From AC-32 sp963717475 (GTDB lineage: Bacteria > Actinomycetota > Thermoleophilia > Gaiellales > Gaiellaceae), in NCBI GenBank assembly GCA_963717475.1, contig OY970337.1, forward strand, positions 1,488,001-1,552,000: a stretch of DNA of 64,000 nt. Reading direction: 5' to 3'. Positions 18,969 to 27,370 of the stretch are shown here, piece by piece. A model generated the notes under the pieces. The model worked only from the letters and a program-made list of their open reading frames with translations, was not told the origin of the DNA and made no database searches. How positions within the stretch are numbered: position 1 is the first letter of the stretch; the number at the start of each line of letters is the position of its first letter. The position numbers were made by a program, and so were the translations under genes.

Positions 18969-19921
18969 GCGTTGCGGTCCGGGAGCCGGGCGCCGTCATC
19001 GAAGAGGAGCCGATCCGCTCCCGCCGCGGGCTCGTCTGGGAAGCGATCAAGCGGCGGCCGTCCGCGATCTTCGGTGGGGTGCTCCTGCTGCTGGTGATCC
19101 TCGGCGCCCTGCTCGCTCCGGTCCTCGCGCCCTACGACCAGCACCAGCAAGTCGGCCCGGTCTTCGGCCATCCGTCGGCGAGCCACCCGCTCGGGCTCGA
19201 CGACGGCGGGATCGACATCGTCACCCTGCTGATGTGGGCGGCGCGGACCTCGCTGCTCGTCGGCTTCGCGGCGACGTTCGTCTCGATGGTCATCGGCGGC
19301 ACCATCGGTCTCGCCGCCGGCTACTACTCAGGCAGGACCGACACGATCCTGATGCGGATCACCGACTACTTCATCGTGATCCCCGACGTGCCGCTGATGA
19401 TCGTCGTCGCGGCGATCTGGGGGCCGAGCCTCTTTCACATCATCATCGTGATCGGAATCCTGCTCTGGACGAGCACGGCACGGGTGCTCCGGGCGCAGGT
19501 GAAGAGCGTGCGCGAGCGCGTCTACGTGAAGCGCTCCCGCTCGCTCGGCGCATCGCATGCGCGGATCGTGTTCCGCCACGTGCTGCCGCAGGTCGCGCCG
19601 CTCCTGATCGCGACGACGGTCCTCACGATCGCGGTCGCGATCTTCGACGAGACCGCGCTTGCGTTCCTCGGTCTCGGCGACCCGAGCCGGATCTCGCTGG
19701 GGAAGATGATCGAGAACGCCTTCCAGCGAGCGGCGATCTCGACCGGCGCGTGGTGGGCGATCGTCCCGCCGGGCGCGCTCGTCGCGGTGATCATCCTCTC
19801 CTGCAGCCTCCTCGGCGGCGCGATCGAGGACGCGCTCAACCCGCGGCTGCGGGTCGCGCATCTCTCGGCGCGGACGTTCCGGCTGCGGACGCTCGTCGGG
19901 CGCGGATCGGAGGCCGTGTGA
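18965..19921 (+). CDS. peptide ABC transporter permease 2 (DppC-like)
   Basis: A 318-residue permease with the N-terminal DppC block (RRPSAIFGGVLLLLVILGALLA), the segment SHPLGLDDGGIDI that usually reads HPLGTDxxGRD, and the EAA loop VYVKRSRSLGASHARIVFRHVLP. Six hydrophobic spans are visible. It pairs with the frameshifted DppB-like protein in the importer. The gene is complete and starts with an ATG overlapping the previous stop; its own stop overlaps the first ATPase start as GTGA. This tight four-base coupling runs through the whole importer and implies fixed stoichiometry of the subunits. Confidence 0.93.
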   Translation: MSVAVREPGAVIEEEPIRSRRGLVWEAIKRRPSAIFGGVLLLLVILGALLAPVLAPYDQHQQVGPVFGHPSASHPLGLDDGGIDIVTLLMWAARTSLLVGFAATFVSMVIGGTIGLAAGYYSGRTDTILMRITDYFIVIPDVPLMIVVAAIWGPSLFHIIIVIGILLWTSTARVLRAQVKSVRERVYVKRSRSLGASHARIVFRHVLPQVAPLLIATTVLTIAVAIFDETALAFLGLGDPSRISLGKMIENAFQRAAISTGAWWAIVPPGALVAVIILSCSLLGGAIEDALNPRLRVAHLSARTFRLRTLVGRGSEAV

Positions 19922-20889
19922 GCCGGCTGCTCGAGGTCGAGGAGCTCAACGTCTGGTTCGACCTCGAGGGTGGACGCGAGCTCCACGCCGTGCAGGGCGT
20001 CAGCTTCGAGCTCGATCCGGGCGAGCGGCTCGGCCTCGTAGGCGAGTCCGGCTGCGGCAAGACCACGACGGTCCTGGGCCTTCTCGGCCTGCTGCCCCCG
20101 AGTGCGAGCGTCAGCGGCCGCGTCCTGCTGAACGGCGTCGACATCGTGGCGGGCGGCGAGGAGACGATCCGGCCGCACCGCTGGATCGACATCGCGATCG
20201 TGTTCCAGGGCGCCATGAACGCGCTCAACCCGGTCAAGACTGTCGGCTCGCAGATCGTCGAGGTGCTCGAGCTCCACGGGCTCGCGGAGGGAAGGCAGGC
20301 GCGGACGCGGACGGGCGAGCTGCTCGAGTCGGTGGGGATCCCGCGCGACCGCGCCGAGCGCTTCCCGCACGAGTTCTCGGGCGGTATGCGGCAGCGCGCC
20401 GCGATCGCTATGGCGCTCGCCTGCAACCCGGGCATCCTCGTCGCCGACGAGCCGACGACGGCGCTCGACGTGATGGTGCAGGCCCAGATCCTCGAGCTGC
20501 TCGATGCGCTCTGCCGCGACTTCGGGCTCGCCCTGCTGCTCGTCACCCACGATCTGCCGGTCGTCGCCGAGCTCTGCGACCGCGCGGCGGTCATGTACGC
20601 GGGCGAGATCGTCGAGCACGGTCCGGTCGACGCGCTCTACCACGACCCGCGGCATCCGTACACGCGGCTCCTCTTCGCGGCGACGCCCGACCTCTACGGC
20701 GAGGGCGTCCCGGCCTCGATCCCCGGAGCACCGCCGCGGCTCGACCTGCCGCTCCACGGTTGCCCGTTCCACTCGCGCTGCGACCGGGTGTTCGGGCGTT
20801 GCCTGGATGAGCGGCCGGCCCTTCGCGGCCTCGACGGCGCTCGCTCCGCGGCCTGCCACCTGAACGACGTCGTCGCGGAGGTGCGGTGA
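19918..20889 (+). CDS. peptide ABC transporter ATP-binding protein 1 (DppD-like)
   Basis: A 323-residue ATPase. Walker A is GESGCGKTT, the Q-loop lies in VFQGAMNALNP, the signature is FSGGMRQRAAIA, Walker B is ILVADEPTTALD and the H-loop is LLVTHDLPVV. The C-terminal oligopeptide-transporter extension with paired Cys (HGCPFHSRCDRVFGRC) is present, as is usual for DppD/OppD and sometimes linked to an Fe-S cluster. It powers peptide import together with the second ATPase. It starts at GTG 19918 within the upstream stop and its stop overlaps the next GTG. Confidence 0.94.
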   Translation: MSRLLEVEELNVWFDLEGGRELHAVQGVSFELDPGERLGLVGESGCGKTTTVLGLLGLLPPSASVSGRVLLNGVDIVAGGEETIRPHRWIDIAIVFQGAMNALNPVKTVGSQIVEVLELHGLAEGRQARTRTGELLESVGIPRDRAERFPHEFSGGMRQRAAIAMALACNPGILVADEPTTALDVMVQAQILELLDALCRDFGLALLLVTHDLPVVAELCDRAAVMYAGEIVEHGPVDALYHDPRHPYTRLLFAATPDLYGEGVPASIPGAPPRLDLPLHGCPFHSRCDRVFGRCLDERPALRGLDGARSAACHLNDVVAEVR

Positions 20890-21887
20890 GCACGAACGGG
20901 TCGGGGCCGCTGCTCTCGGTCGACGAGCTGGTCGTCCGCTATCCCCTCAACCGCGGCCTCGTCGGCAGCATCGCGCGGAAGCCGCAGCGCTTCGTCCACG
21001 CGGTCGAGGGCATCAGCTTCTCGCTCGCGCGCGGCGAGCTGCTCGCGCTCGTGGGCGAGTCGGGCTGCGGCAAGACCACCACCGCGCAGGCGGTGCTGAG
21101 GCTGGTCGAGCCCGTCTCCGGCCGGATCGAGTTCGACGGCAGCGAGATCACGGGCCTGCAGGCGCGGGCGCTGCGCCCGCTGCGGCGGCGGATGCAGCTG
21201 ATCTACCAGGACCCGTACGAGTCGCTCGACCCGCGCCTCGCCGTGCAGGCAGCAGTCGAGGAGCCGCTCGTCATCCACGGCCTCGGCGACTCGAAGGCCG
21301 ATCGGCGCGAGCGCGTGCGGGATGCCCTCGGTCGCGTGGAGCTCAATCCGCCGGAGCTCTTCCTCGACCGCTACCCGCACGAGCTCTCGGGCGGGCAGCG
21401 CCAGCGCGTCGCGATCGCGGCGAGCATCGTCCTCGGGCCCGACCTGCTCGTCGCCGACGAGCCCGTCTCGATGCTCGACGTCTCGGTACGCGCAGGCGTC
21501 CTCAACCTGCTCGACCGGCTGCGCAAGGACGGCCTCGGCATCCTGATGATCACCCACGATCTCTCGACCGCCGCGCGCTTTGCCGACCGGATCGCCGTCA
21601 TGTACCTCGGCCGGATCGTCGAGGAGGGACCGGCGCGCTCGGTGGTGAACGACCCGCAGCATCCGTACACCAAGGCGCTCCTCTCGGTCGTTCCTCGCCG
21701 GGACCCGCGGGAGCGCTCGCGGCGCCAGATCCTGAGCGGCGAGGCGCCCGACGCGGTCCGGATCCCGAGCGGCTGCCGCTTCAACCCGCGCTGCCCGATC
21801 GCCGTGCCCGAGTGCCGCGAGATCGACCCCGCGCTCGAGCCCGCCGGAGCCGGCGCCGGGCATCGCGCGGCCTGCATCCGCGTCTGA
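20886..21887 (+). CDS. peptide ABC transporter ATP-binding protein 2 (DppF-like)
   Basis: A 333-residue ATPase that should heterodimerise with the previous one. It has Walker A GESGCGKTTT, the family block LIYQDPYESLDPRL, the signature LSGGQRQRVAIA, Walker B LLVADEPVSMLD and H-loop ILMITHDLST. The C-terminal extension SGCRFNPRCPIAVPEC gives the four-Cys pattern of OppF/DppF proteins. The GTG start overlaps the previous stop by four bases. The stop overlaps the ATG of the DNA glycosylase gene by one base (TGATG), so the repair gene is probably co-transcribed. Confidence 0.94.
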   Translation: MSTNGSGPLLSVDELVVRYPLNRGLVGSIARKPQRFVHAVEGISFSLARGELLALVGESGCGKTTTAQAVLRLVEPVSGRIEFDGSEITGLQARALRPLRRRMQLIYQDPYESLDPRLAVQAAVEEPLVIHGLGDSKADRRERVRDALGRVELNPPELFLDRYPHELSGGQRQRVAIAASIVLGPDLLVADEPVSMLDVSVRAGVLNLLDRLRKDGLGILMITHDLSTAARFADRIAVMYLGRIVEEGPARSVVNDPQHPYTKALLSVVPRRDPRERSRRQILSGEAPDAVRIPSGCRFNPRCPIAVPECREIDPALEPAGAGAGHRAACIRV

Positions 21888-22789
21888 TGGCCGGCTGGTC
21901 GGCAGAGCTGGAGCTCGTGGGCGCGGGCGGGGAGCCGGTCGATCTCTGGCGGACGCTTCAGTCGCACGGCGTCGCCGACCTGCCGCCGAACTCGATCGAC
22001 GTGGACGCGCGCGTGCTCGAGACGACGCTCGCCCTCCCGCGCGGGCGGGCGCGCACGATCCGCATCCGCGCCGGCCGTCCCGGGTTTGCGCTGGTCGAAA
22101 GCGCGCGTCGGCTCGGCGCCCGCGACGCCCTCGTCGTGACCGAGGTGACACGCCGGATCCTCCGCCTGGACGCCGATCTTTCGCCGTTCTACGAGGCGGC
22201 CCGGGACGACCCGGACCTGGCGTGGGCCTGCGCCGGCGCGGGACGGATGCTCCGGAGCCCCACCGTCTACGAGGACGTCGTCAAGACGATCTGCACGACC
22301 AACTGCGCCTGGTCGGCGACGGTTCGGATGGTCACGGCGCTGGTCTCGAAGCTGGGGCTCGAAGCACCCGACGGCCGACGCGCGTTCCCTGCTCCCGAGG
22401 CGATGGCGGGCGCAAAGGAGGCGTTCTACAAGGACGTCGTCCGCGCGGGCTACCGCGGCCCCTACCTGCGCTCGCTCGCGACCGACGTCGCCGAGGGGCG
22501 CCTCGACCTGGAGGCACTCGACGACCCGGAGCTGCCCGACGAAGAGGTGGCCGCGCGGCTGCTCGCCCTCCCCGGCTGTGGGCCGTACGCGACCGCCCAC
22601 ATGATGATGCTGCTCGGCCGCTACTCCAGGCTCATCCTCGACTCCTGGACGCGCCCGAAGTACGCGCGGCTACGCAGGCGCAAGGCGACGGATGCGGCAA
22701 TCGATCGCCGCTTCCGCCGCTATGGGCCGTACGCCGGACTGGCGTTCTGGCTGTACCTGACGCGCGACTGGGTTGCCGACCCGGCCTAA
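21887..22789 (+). CDS. HhH-GPD-family DNA glycosylase
   Basis: About 300 residues. The C-terminal half has the helix-hairpin-helix motif ALPGCGPYATAHMM (about 228-240) followed by the catalytic Asp252 in RLILDSWTR. The block TICTTNCAWSATVRMV (134-149) matches the glycosylase core near the base-flipping helix. The Lys that marks bifunctional OGG1/EndoIII enzymes is not seen after the hairpin, so it is probably a monofunctional (AlkA-like) enzyme removing alkylated or oxidised bases. The N-terminal 110 residues resemble the beta-rich front domain of the AlkA/OGG fold. Its link to peptide uptake is probably only transcriptional. Its stop overlaps that of the convergent regulator gene. Confidence 0.85.
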   Translation: MAGWSAELELVGAGGEPVDLWRTLQSHGVADLPPNSIDVDARVLETTLALPRGRARTIRIRAGRPGFALVESARRLGARDALVVTEVTRRILRLDADLSPFYEAARDDPDLAWACAGAGRMLRSPTVYEDVVKTICTTNCAWSATVRMVTALVSKLGLEAPDGRRAFPAPEAMAGAKEAFYKDVVRAGYRGPYLRSLATDVAEGRLDLEALDDPELPDEEVAARLLALPGCGPYATAHMMMLLGRYSRLILDSWTRPKYARLRRRKATDAAIDRRFRRYGPYAGLAFWLYLTRDWVADPA

Positions 22790-23484
22790 GCCGGGACGGA
22801 AACCGCCGCTTCCACTTCGCGCCGGCCGACGAGACCGTGCCGGTGCGCCCAGCGACTCGCCTCCGTGCGGTTCGCCACGTCCAGCTTCCGGTAGATGTTC
22901 GACAGGTGGAACTTCACCGTCTGCTCGGTCACCCAGAGCATGCGGGCCAGCTCCCGGTTCGAGTGACCCTCGGCCATGAGAGCGAGGATCTCGCGCTCGC
23001 GGCGGGTCAGATCGACCTTGTCGTCCTCGACCGCGTCCGGGACGTGCGGTGCGGAGCCGTTGCTCCGGCCGTTCGTCGAGAACGAGTTGGCGAGGAAGAT
23101 GGTGCTGTCGAACGTCTGCCGGACCGTCGAGGCGACGTCGTCCGGATGCGCGGTCTTGACCGCGTATGCGAGTGCACCGGCCTCGAACGCCGCGTCGATG
23201 TCCGCCGGTTCCCGCGAGGCGCCGAGCACGATCACGCGCAGAGAATCAACGCGCTCCCGGCACGACCGGATGAGCGCGCCACCGCCCATGCCGCCGTTCG
23301 CCGTGTTCGTCTCGCAGATCAGGATGTCCGGCTCGTGCTCCTCGACGAGGTGCAGTGCGTCGTCAGCGGACGTTGTCCGCCCGACGACTGCCACGTCGAT
23401 GGAGCCGAGGATCGACTCGAGCGCATCGAGCCACAGTGGATGCGGGTCTAGTAGCACCGCAGTGCGTTTTTGATGACTGGCCAA
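22786..23484 (-). CDS. LuxR-type response regulator with an atypical receiver domain
   Basis: A 232-residue NarL/FixJ-type regulator. Residues 7-125 form a receiver domain, and the C-terminal helix-turn-helix is LTRREREILALMAEGHSNRELARML...EQTVKFHLSNIYRKLDV. The phospho-acceptor position is unusual: ILICETN has Glu58 where the family has Asp, while the Ser/Thr position (VLGAS) and the conserved Lys (AVKTAH) remain. Glu can mimic phospho-Asp, so the protein may be active without a kinase; no histidine kinase lies nearby. The start is TTG at 23484 with a purine-rich site (GGGAGAG) about ten bases upstream. It faces away from the polysaccharide and glycosidase region and is a good candidate for its local regulator. 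Confidence 0.85.
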   Translation of the reverse strand: MASHQKRTAVLLDPHPLWLDALESILGSIDVAVVGRTTSADDALHLVEEHEPDILICETNTANGGMGGGALIRSCRERVDSLRVIVLGASREPADIDAAFEAGALAYAVKTAHPDDVASTVRQTFDSTIFLANSFSTNGRSNGSAPHVPDAVEDDKVDLTRREREILALMAEGHSNRELARMLWVTEQTVKFHLSNIYRKLDVANRTEASRWAHRHGLVGRREVEAAVSVPA

Positions 23485-24018
23485 AAGACGGGCTCTCCCT
23501 TCCCGTGCCGCAGTTTGCCCTTAGGTTCTTATCGTAAGACGCCGGTTTAGTAAAGGGGTTAGTGAAAATTCTGTCGAAGATTCTGTGGAATTCTACTGAT
23601 TTCTGTTGACAAGGAACCTCGCCCTGTGGACGGCCGCCTCGCAAAGCGGATAGCCGGACCTAGATCCTGGTCCCTCCCAAGGACTGCACTAAAGACCCGC
23701 TGAACGGAGCGTAGCTTCGGCCTCGCCAGGACTCTAGCCTCACTTGATCAGGTGGAGGCATTGCCGCATTGCCTCCGCCCGGCTGGCGCATCGCGCCCGC
23801 CACGGGCAGGTGCAGGCCCCTCTGCCGGCCAAGCGGAGGGCCGGCCTGCCCGACTTGCATGCGGCAGCCAACCGGCTCGCCTGTTAGGTTCGCGCCTCGA
23901 CGATGCGGACCGCCGTCGACTGCGGCAATTCATGCGTATCTGCCGGATCACCCGTCCGGGCTATGCCGCACCCGCCAACCCGGTCGATCTCTGAGACGCC
24001 GCCAAACACGGAGGTTCC
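23485..24018. other. 534-bp intergenic region with an AT-rich segment
   Basis: No convincing gene. The part next to the regulator (about 23520-23615) is much richer in A and T than the rest of the window and contains two tandem copies of ATTCTGTSGAA at 23568-23578 and 23580-23590, 12 bp apart. On the minus strand TACGAT (in TCTTACGATAAG, about 23530) is a possible -10 for the regulator. The GC-rich right part (23750-24000) shows several short inverted repeats, such as GGCATTGCCGCATTGCC, and ends in GGAGG just before the GTG of the first GH18 gene. It is the largest non-coding stretch in the window and the likely control region for both flanking units. Confidence 0.5.
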
Positions 24019-25326
24019 GTGAGCACACGCACCCATACCGCCCTCGCGCTGGTCGCGATCGCAATCTTCGCCGCTCTCCTGACAGCCGGCACGACCGCCG
24101 CCCGGACGGGCCGCACCCCGACAAACATCACGCTCCCGCATATCTCCGGTCATGCGTTGGTTGGCCGGAGGCTCACGGCGACCCACGGGAGGTGGACCGG
24201 AAAGCCGAGGCGGTACCGCTTCACATGGCAGCGGTGCAGGCGCGGCCGCTGCGCTTCGTTGCACGGCGCGCACCACACCTCTTACCGCCTCGCCCGTCGG
24301 GACGCGGGCTCGCGGCTGCGCGTGGTCGTGACGGCCTGGAACGCGGCCGGCTCTGGCACGGCGGCCTCGGCGTCGACCGCGATGGTCGGTCCACCGCCAC
24401 CGCCACCCCCACCACCCCCGCCTCCACCTCCCCCTCCGCCCCCACCACCGGTACCGCCGCCGCCGCCGCCGCCTCCTCCGCCCCCGCCGCCGCCGCCGCC
24501 TCCTCCACCCCCGCCGCCGCCTCCGCCTCCTCCACCTCCGCCACCCCCGCCACCCCCGCCGCCGCCCCCGCCACCGCCGCCTCCACCGCCACCGCCGGGG
24601 TGGGTGATCATGGCCTTCGATCTCGGCTGGGACCCCACTCACAACATGCCCTGGAGCGACCTGACCCAGGTCGACCTGTTCAACCTGGCGACCGAGAACG
24701 GGCCCGGTCTGGACGACAGCAACGTGTCTGAGATCGACGTTCCCGCCTGGACCGCGGCCGCCCATGCCCATTCCGTCCAGCCGTTCATCTCGATCGGGGG
24801 CGACGGCAACAGCAACTGGAGCCACGCCTGCAGCGACACGAATCGGGCGCAGTTCGTCCAGAACTTCGTCGGTTACGCCAGCTCGAACGGGTTCGACGGG
24901 ATCGACCTCGACATCGAGGACGGCGTCTGGCTCTCCCAGGGCCCGCCGGTCGCGCAGATGACCACCTGCATCGAGGCCATCTCCGCTGCCAGCCACGCCG
25001 CCGGGCTGCTGCTCTCGGGAGACGTGATCACGAACTGGGACGGACCCTGGTGGGCGCCGAGCCAGGCGTCGGTCGATCAGTTCAACCTGATGACCTACGG
25101 CGACAGCCTGGCGACCATGCAGCGCGATGTCGCGGACACGATCGACCAGGGGCTGCCGGCGGCGAAGTTCGTCGTCGGGGTCGATGTCGCCGACTACCCG
25201 CAGCCGCCCGGCGGCTGCGGCCAGTTCTCGAGCTATGCGGCCCAGGCCGGCCTGATGGGTGCGTTCGTCTGGGCGGCCGAGCCGGACACCGGGAACGTCT
25301 GCATGCACGCTCTCGCCGGGGGATAG
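24019..25326 (+). CDS. secreted Ig-like domain - polyproline linker - GH18 glycosidase (435 aa)
   Basis: Residues 1-30 form a signal peptide. Residues about 35-122 form an Ig-like module with the pattern GHALVGRRLTATHGRWTGKP...RDAGSRLRVVVTAWNAAGS. Codons 125-193 encode a linker of 68 Pro and one Val. Residues 194-435 are a glycoside hydrolase family 18 barrel with the substrate-face motif SIGGDG, catalytic DGIDLDIED (Asp296, Asp298, Glu300) and QFNLMTYGDS. At about 240 residues the barrel is short. GH18 enzymes cut N-acetylglucosamine-containing polymers such as chitin or glycans. The start is GTG 24019 behind GGAGG. The catalytic part is a near-exact duplicate of the one at 26645-27370. The protein is probably wall-associated or secreted. 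Confidence 0.88.
   Translation: MSTRTHTALALVAIAIFAALLTAGTTAARTGRTPTNITLPHISGHALVGRRLTATHGRWTGKPRRYRFTWQRCRRGRCASLHGAHHTSYRLARRDAGSRLRVVVTAWNAAGSGTAASASTAMVGPPPPPPPPPPPPPPPPPPPPVPPPPPPPPPPPPPPPPPPPPPPPPPPPPPPPPPPPPPPPPPPPPPPPPGWVIMAFDLGWDPTHNMPWSDLTQVDLFNLATENGPGLDDSNVSEIDVPAWTAAAHAHSVQPFISIGGDGNSNWSHACSDTNRAQFVQNFVGYASSNGFDGIDLDIEDGVWLSQGPPVAQMTTCIEAISAASHAAGLLLSGDVITNWDGPWWAPSQASVDQFNLMTYGDSLATMQRDVADTIDQGLPAAKFVVGVDVADYPQPPGGCGQFSSYAAQAGLMGAFVWAAEPDTGNVCMHALAGG
24391..24597 (+). repeat. 69-codon polyproline tract
   Basis: An uninterrupted run of CCN codons apart from one GTA (Val), linking the Ig-like and GH18 modules. CCG, CCA, CCT and CCC are mixed, so the DNA is not a perfect microsatellite although the protein is nearly homopolymeric. 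The complementary strand reads as polyglycine, giving false open frames. Such runs need elongation factor P for efficient translation. Confidence 0.9.
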
Positions 25327-25330
25327 CCAG
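24601..25330 (+). repeat. GH18 module repeat, copy 1 (730 bp)
   Basis: Matches 26645-27374 at all but five positions by eye (two amino-acid changes, Ser to Cys and Phe to Leu). The identity runs past the stop codon by seven bases and then ends abruptly. The Ig-like domains in front of the two copies are quite different, so only this module has been copied or converted. Confidence 0.9.
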
Positions 25331-25441
25331 TCCTCGCCCACTTGACGAGCCGCAAGGCGAAGACGATCACGACCGGTTGACCCTGCAAGACTGGCCGAAT
25401 TGGTCGGTGACGCCCCAGACCGCGACCGGCACGATGTAGGG

Positions 25442-26125
25442 ATGCGAACAGCCGCGGACCAAGCGGTGCCCGGAAGGGCTGTGGAAGCCGGAGCGGACGA
25501 ACCCGACGCTCGGCCCGTCTCGCGCGAGGCGACCGAGTCGGCGCCTTCGCCGGATTTGCCTGCCCACGGGGGCCTCGGGCATTACCTCGACCTACTCAGG
25601 CGCACCCTGCACGTCCGCTTCACGATCGCCCGGTTTCTGAGCGCGCTACTGCCCGACGTGGCGAGCGGCGCAGTCCGGAGCAGGCTCTACAGATGGGCCG
25701 GCTTCGACGTCGACAAGACCGCCTTCCTGATGGGCAACCTGCGCCTGCACAGCGCGGCCCCCGGCTTCTATCGCAAGCTCAAGATCGGGCCAGGCGTGAC
25801 CATCGCGGACAACGTCACGATCAACCTCGACGCCGAGGTCACGATCGGCAAGAACGTCGCAATCGCGCCGCGCGTCCTCATCTACACGGGCAGCCACAAG
25901 ATCGGCCCCGGGTCGATGCGCATCGGCGATTTCCAGGCGCTTCCGGTGACGATCGGCGACGGGGCCTGGCTACGGTTGGGCGCGATCATCGTCCCCGGCG
26001 TGACTATCGGCGAAGGTGCCGTTGTCGCCGCGGGAGCGGTCGTGCTCAAGGACGTGCCGCCGCACACGTACGTCGAGGGAAACCCGGCTCAGGTGATCCG
26101 CAAGCTTCCCTGGGCCTACCGCTAG
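25442..26125 (+). CDS. hexapeptide-repeat acyltransferase (WbbJ/Maa-like)
   Basis: About 227 residues. The first 45 are probably disordered and acidic. The region from about 60 to 105 is a helical lead-in, and 105-220 is a left-handed beta-helix acyltransferase with repeats such as VTIADNVTINLDAEVTIGKNVAIA and the closing loop GAGAVVLKDVPPHTYVEGNPAQVI (GAIIVPGVTIGEG before it). The family uses acetyl-CoA to O-acetylate sugars in polysaccharide biosynthesis. It has no signal peptide and lies between two GH18 genes, so it belongs with the polysaccharide functions further right. I choose ATG 25442; the GTG-type extension to 25400 lacks homology. Confidence 0.8.
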   Translation: MRTAADQAVPGRAVEAGADEPDARPVSREATESAPSPDLPAHGGLGHYLDLLRRTLHVRFTIARFLSALLPDVASGAVRSRLYRWAGFDVDKTAFLMGNLRLHSAAPGFYRKLKIGPGVTIADNVTINLDAEVTIGKNVAIAPRVLIYTGSHKIGPGSMRIGDFQALPVTIGDGAWLRLGAIIVPGVTIGEGAVVAAGAVVLKDVPPHTYVEGNPAQVIRKLPWAYR

Positions 26126-26194
26126 CCGTCGCAATTGCTAGCTTGCGGCCGGCTTCAGGCGGAATTGGTTCCGTCCGATAGCCGGTTCAGAGGC

Positions 26195-27370
26195 ATGACG
26201 CCACGCCGCACATCCATCCTGCTCGCAGTCCTGCTCGCGCTCGCCGCGACGGGCGCCGCCGCGCATGCCGCCAAGCGCGGTGCGCCTGCGCCGCGAGTCC
26301 ACCCCAAGATCACCGGCAAGGCGATTCAGGGGCGAACCCTGCACGCGACGCGCGGCAGGTGGCGCAACCTGCCGAGGCGCTATCGCTACGCCTGGCTCGA
26401 GTGCAACCGGGCCGGAAAGCGCTGCCACGCGATCAGGCGGGCGGGAGCTCGCACCTACAAGCTCGCCGGGCGCGACGTCGGCCACCGCATCCGCGTGGCC
26501 GTCACCGCGTCGAACCTGCACGGGTCGACGAAGGCGGTCTCGCGACCCACCCCTGTCGTGGTCATGCCGGCAGCCGCGCCTCCACCTCCGCCACCCCCGC
26601 CGCCGCCGCCACCGCCACCGCCACCGCCACCGCCACCGCCGGGCTGGGTGATCATGGCCTTCGATCTCGGCTGGGACCCCACTCACAACATGCCCTGGAG
26701 CGACCTGACCCAGGTCGACCTGTTCAACCTGGCGACCGAGAACGGGCCCGGTCTCGACGACAGCAACGTGTCTGAGATCGACGTTCCCGCCTGGACCGCG
26801 GCCGCCCATGCCCATTGCGTCCAGCCGTTCATCTCGATCGGGGGCGACGGCAACAGCAACTGGAGCCACGCCTGCAGCGACACGAATCGGGCGCAGTTCG
26901 TCCAGAACCTCGTCGGCTACGCCAGCTCGAACGGGTTCGACGGGATCGACCTCGACATCGAGGACGGCGTCTGGCTCTCACAGGGCCCGCCGGTCGCGCA
27001 GATGACCACCTGCATCGAGGCCATCTCCGCTGCCAGCCACGCCGCCGGGCTGCTGCTCTCGGGAGACGTGATCACGAACTGGGACGGACCCTGGTGGGCG
27101 CCGAGCCAGGCGTCGGTCGATCAGTTCAACCTGATGACCTACGGCGACAGCCTGGCGACCATGCAGCGCGATGTCGCGGACACGATCGACCAGGGGCTGC
27201 CGGCGGCGAAGTTCGTCGTCGGGGTCGATGTCGCCGACTACCCGCAGCCGCCCGGCGGCTGCGGCCAGTTCTCGAGCTATGCGGCCCAGGCCGGCCTGAT
27301 GGGTGCGTTCGTCTGGGCGGCCGAGCCGGACACCGGGAACGTCTGCATGCACGCTCTCGCCGGGGGATAG
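26195..27370 (+). CDS. secreted Ig-like domain - polyproline linker - GH18 glycosidase (391 aa)
   Basis: It has the same architecture as the protein at 24019: signal peptide (residues 1-27), Ig-like module (about 33-122, with AGRDVGHRIRVAVTASNLHGS), a 21-codon proline linker and a 242-residue GH18 barrel with Asp252, Asp254 and Glu256 in DGIDLDIED. The barrel differs from the first copy at only two residues, whereas the Ig-like part is clearly different in sequence and more basic. The start is ATG 26195 behind an AGAGG-type site; an upstream start at 26135 gives no signal peptide. It probably acts on the same polymer as its twin but differs in surface attachment or linker reach. Confidence 0.88.
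   Translation: MTPRRTSILLAVLLALAATGAAAHAAKRGAPAPRVHPKITGKAIQGRTLHATRGRWRNLPRRYRYAWLECNRAGKRCHAIRRAGARTYKLAGRDVGHRIRVAVTASNLHGSTKAVSRPTPVVVMPAAAPPPPPPPPPPPPPPPPPPPPPGWVIMAFDLGWDPTHNMPWSDLTQVDLFNLATENGPGLDDSNVSEIDVPAWTAAAHAHCVQPFISIGGDGNSNWSHACSDTNRAQFVQNLVGYASSNGFDGIDLDIEDGVWLSQGPPVAQMTTCIEAISAASHAAGLLLSGDVITNWDGPWWAPSQASVDQFNLMTYGDSLATMQRDVADTIDQGLPAAKFVVGVDVADYPQPPGGCGQFSSYAAQAGLMGAFVWAAEPDTGNVCMHALAGG
26579..26641 (+). repeat. 21-codon polyproline tract
   Basis: A run of 21 Pro codons between the Ig-like and GH18 modules. The last third is a regular CCACCG hexanucleotide repeat, unlike the mixed first tract. Confidence 0.9.

Noticed and set aside
23606..23611. TTGACA as a -35 box for the first GH18 gene
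   Set aside because: No -10-like sequence lies about 17 bp downstream and the gene begins 400 bp further on.
23485..24018. A riboswitch (cyclic-di-GMP or ydaO type) in the large intergenic region
   Set aside because: Such elements often precede wall hydrolases in actinobacteria, but I could not find the conserved core sequences of either class by eye. A covariance-model search would be decisive.
24391..24597. The CCN repeat tracts as a CRISPR array or minisatellite
   Set aside because: There are no spacers or constant repeat unit; they are in-frame proline codons inside secreted proteins.
24282..24638. Minus-strand polyglycine open frames here and at 28188, 29133 and 62855 (plus)
   Set aside because: They are the complement of the polyproline codons of the secreted proteins. 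No start signal or flanking domain supports a Gly-rich (PE-PGRS-like) protein.
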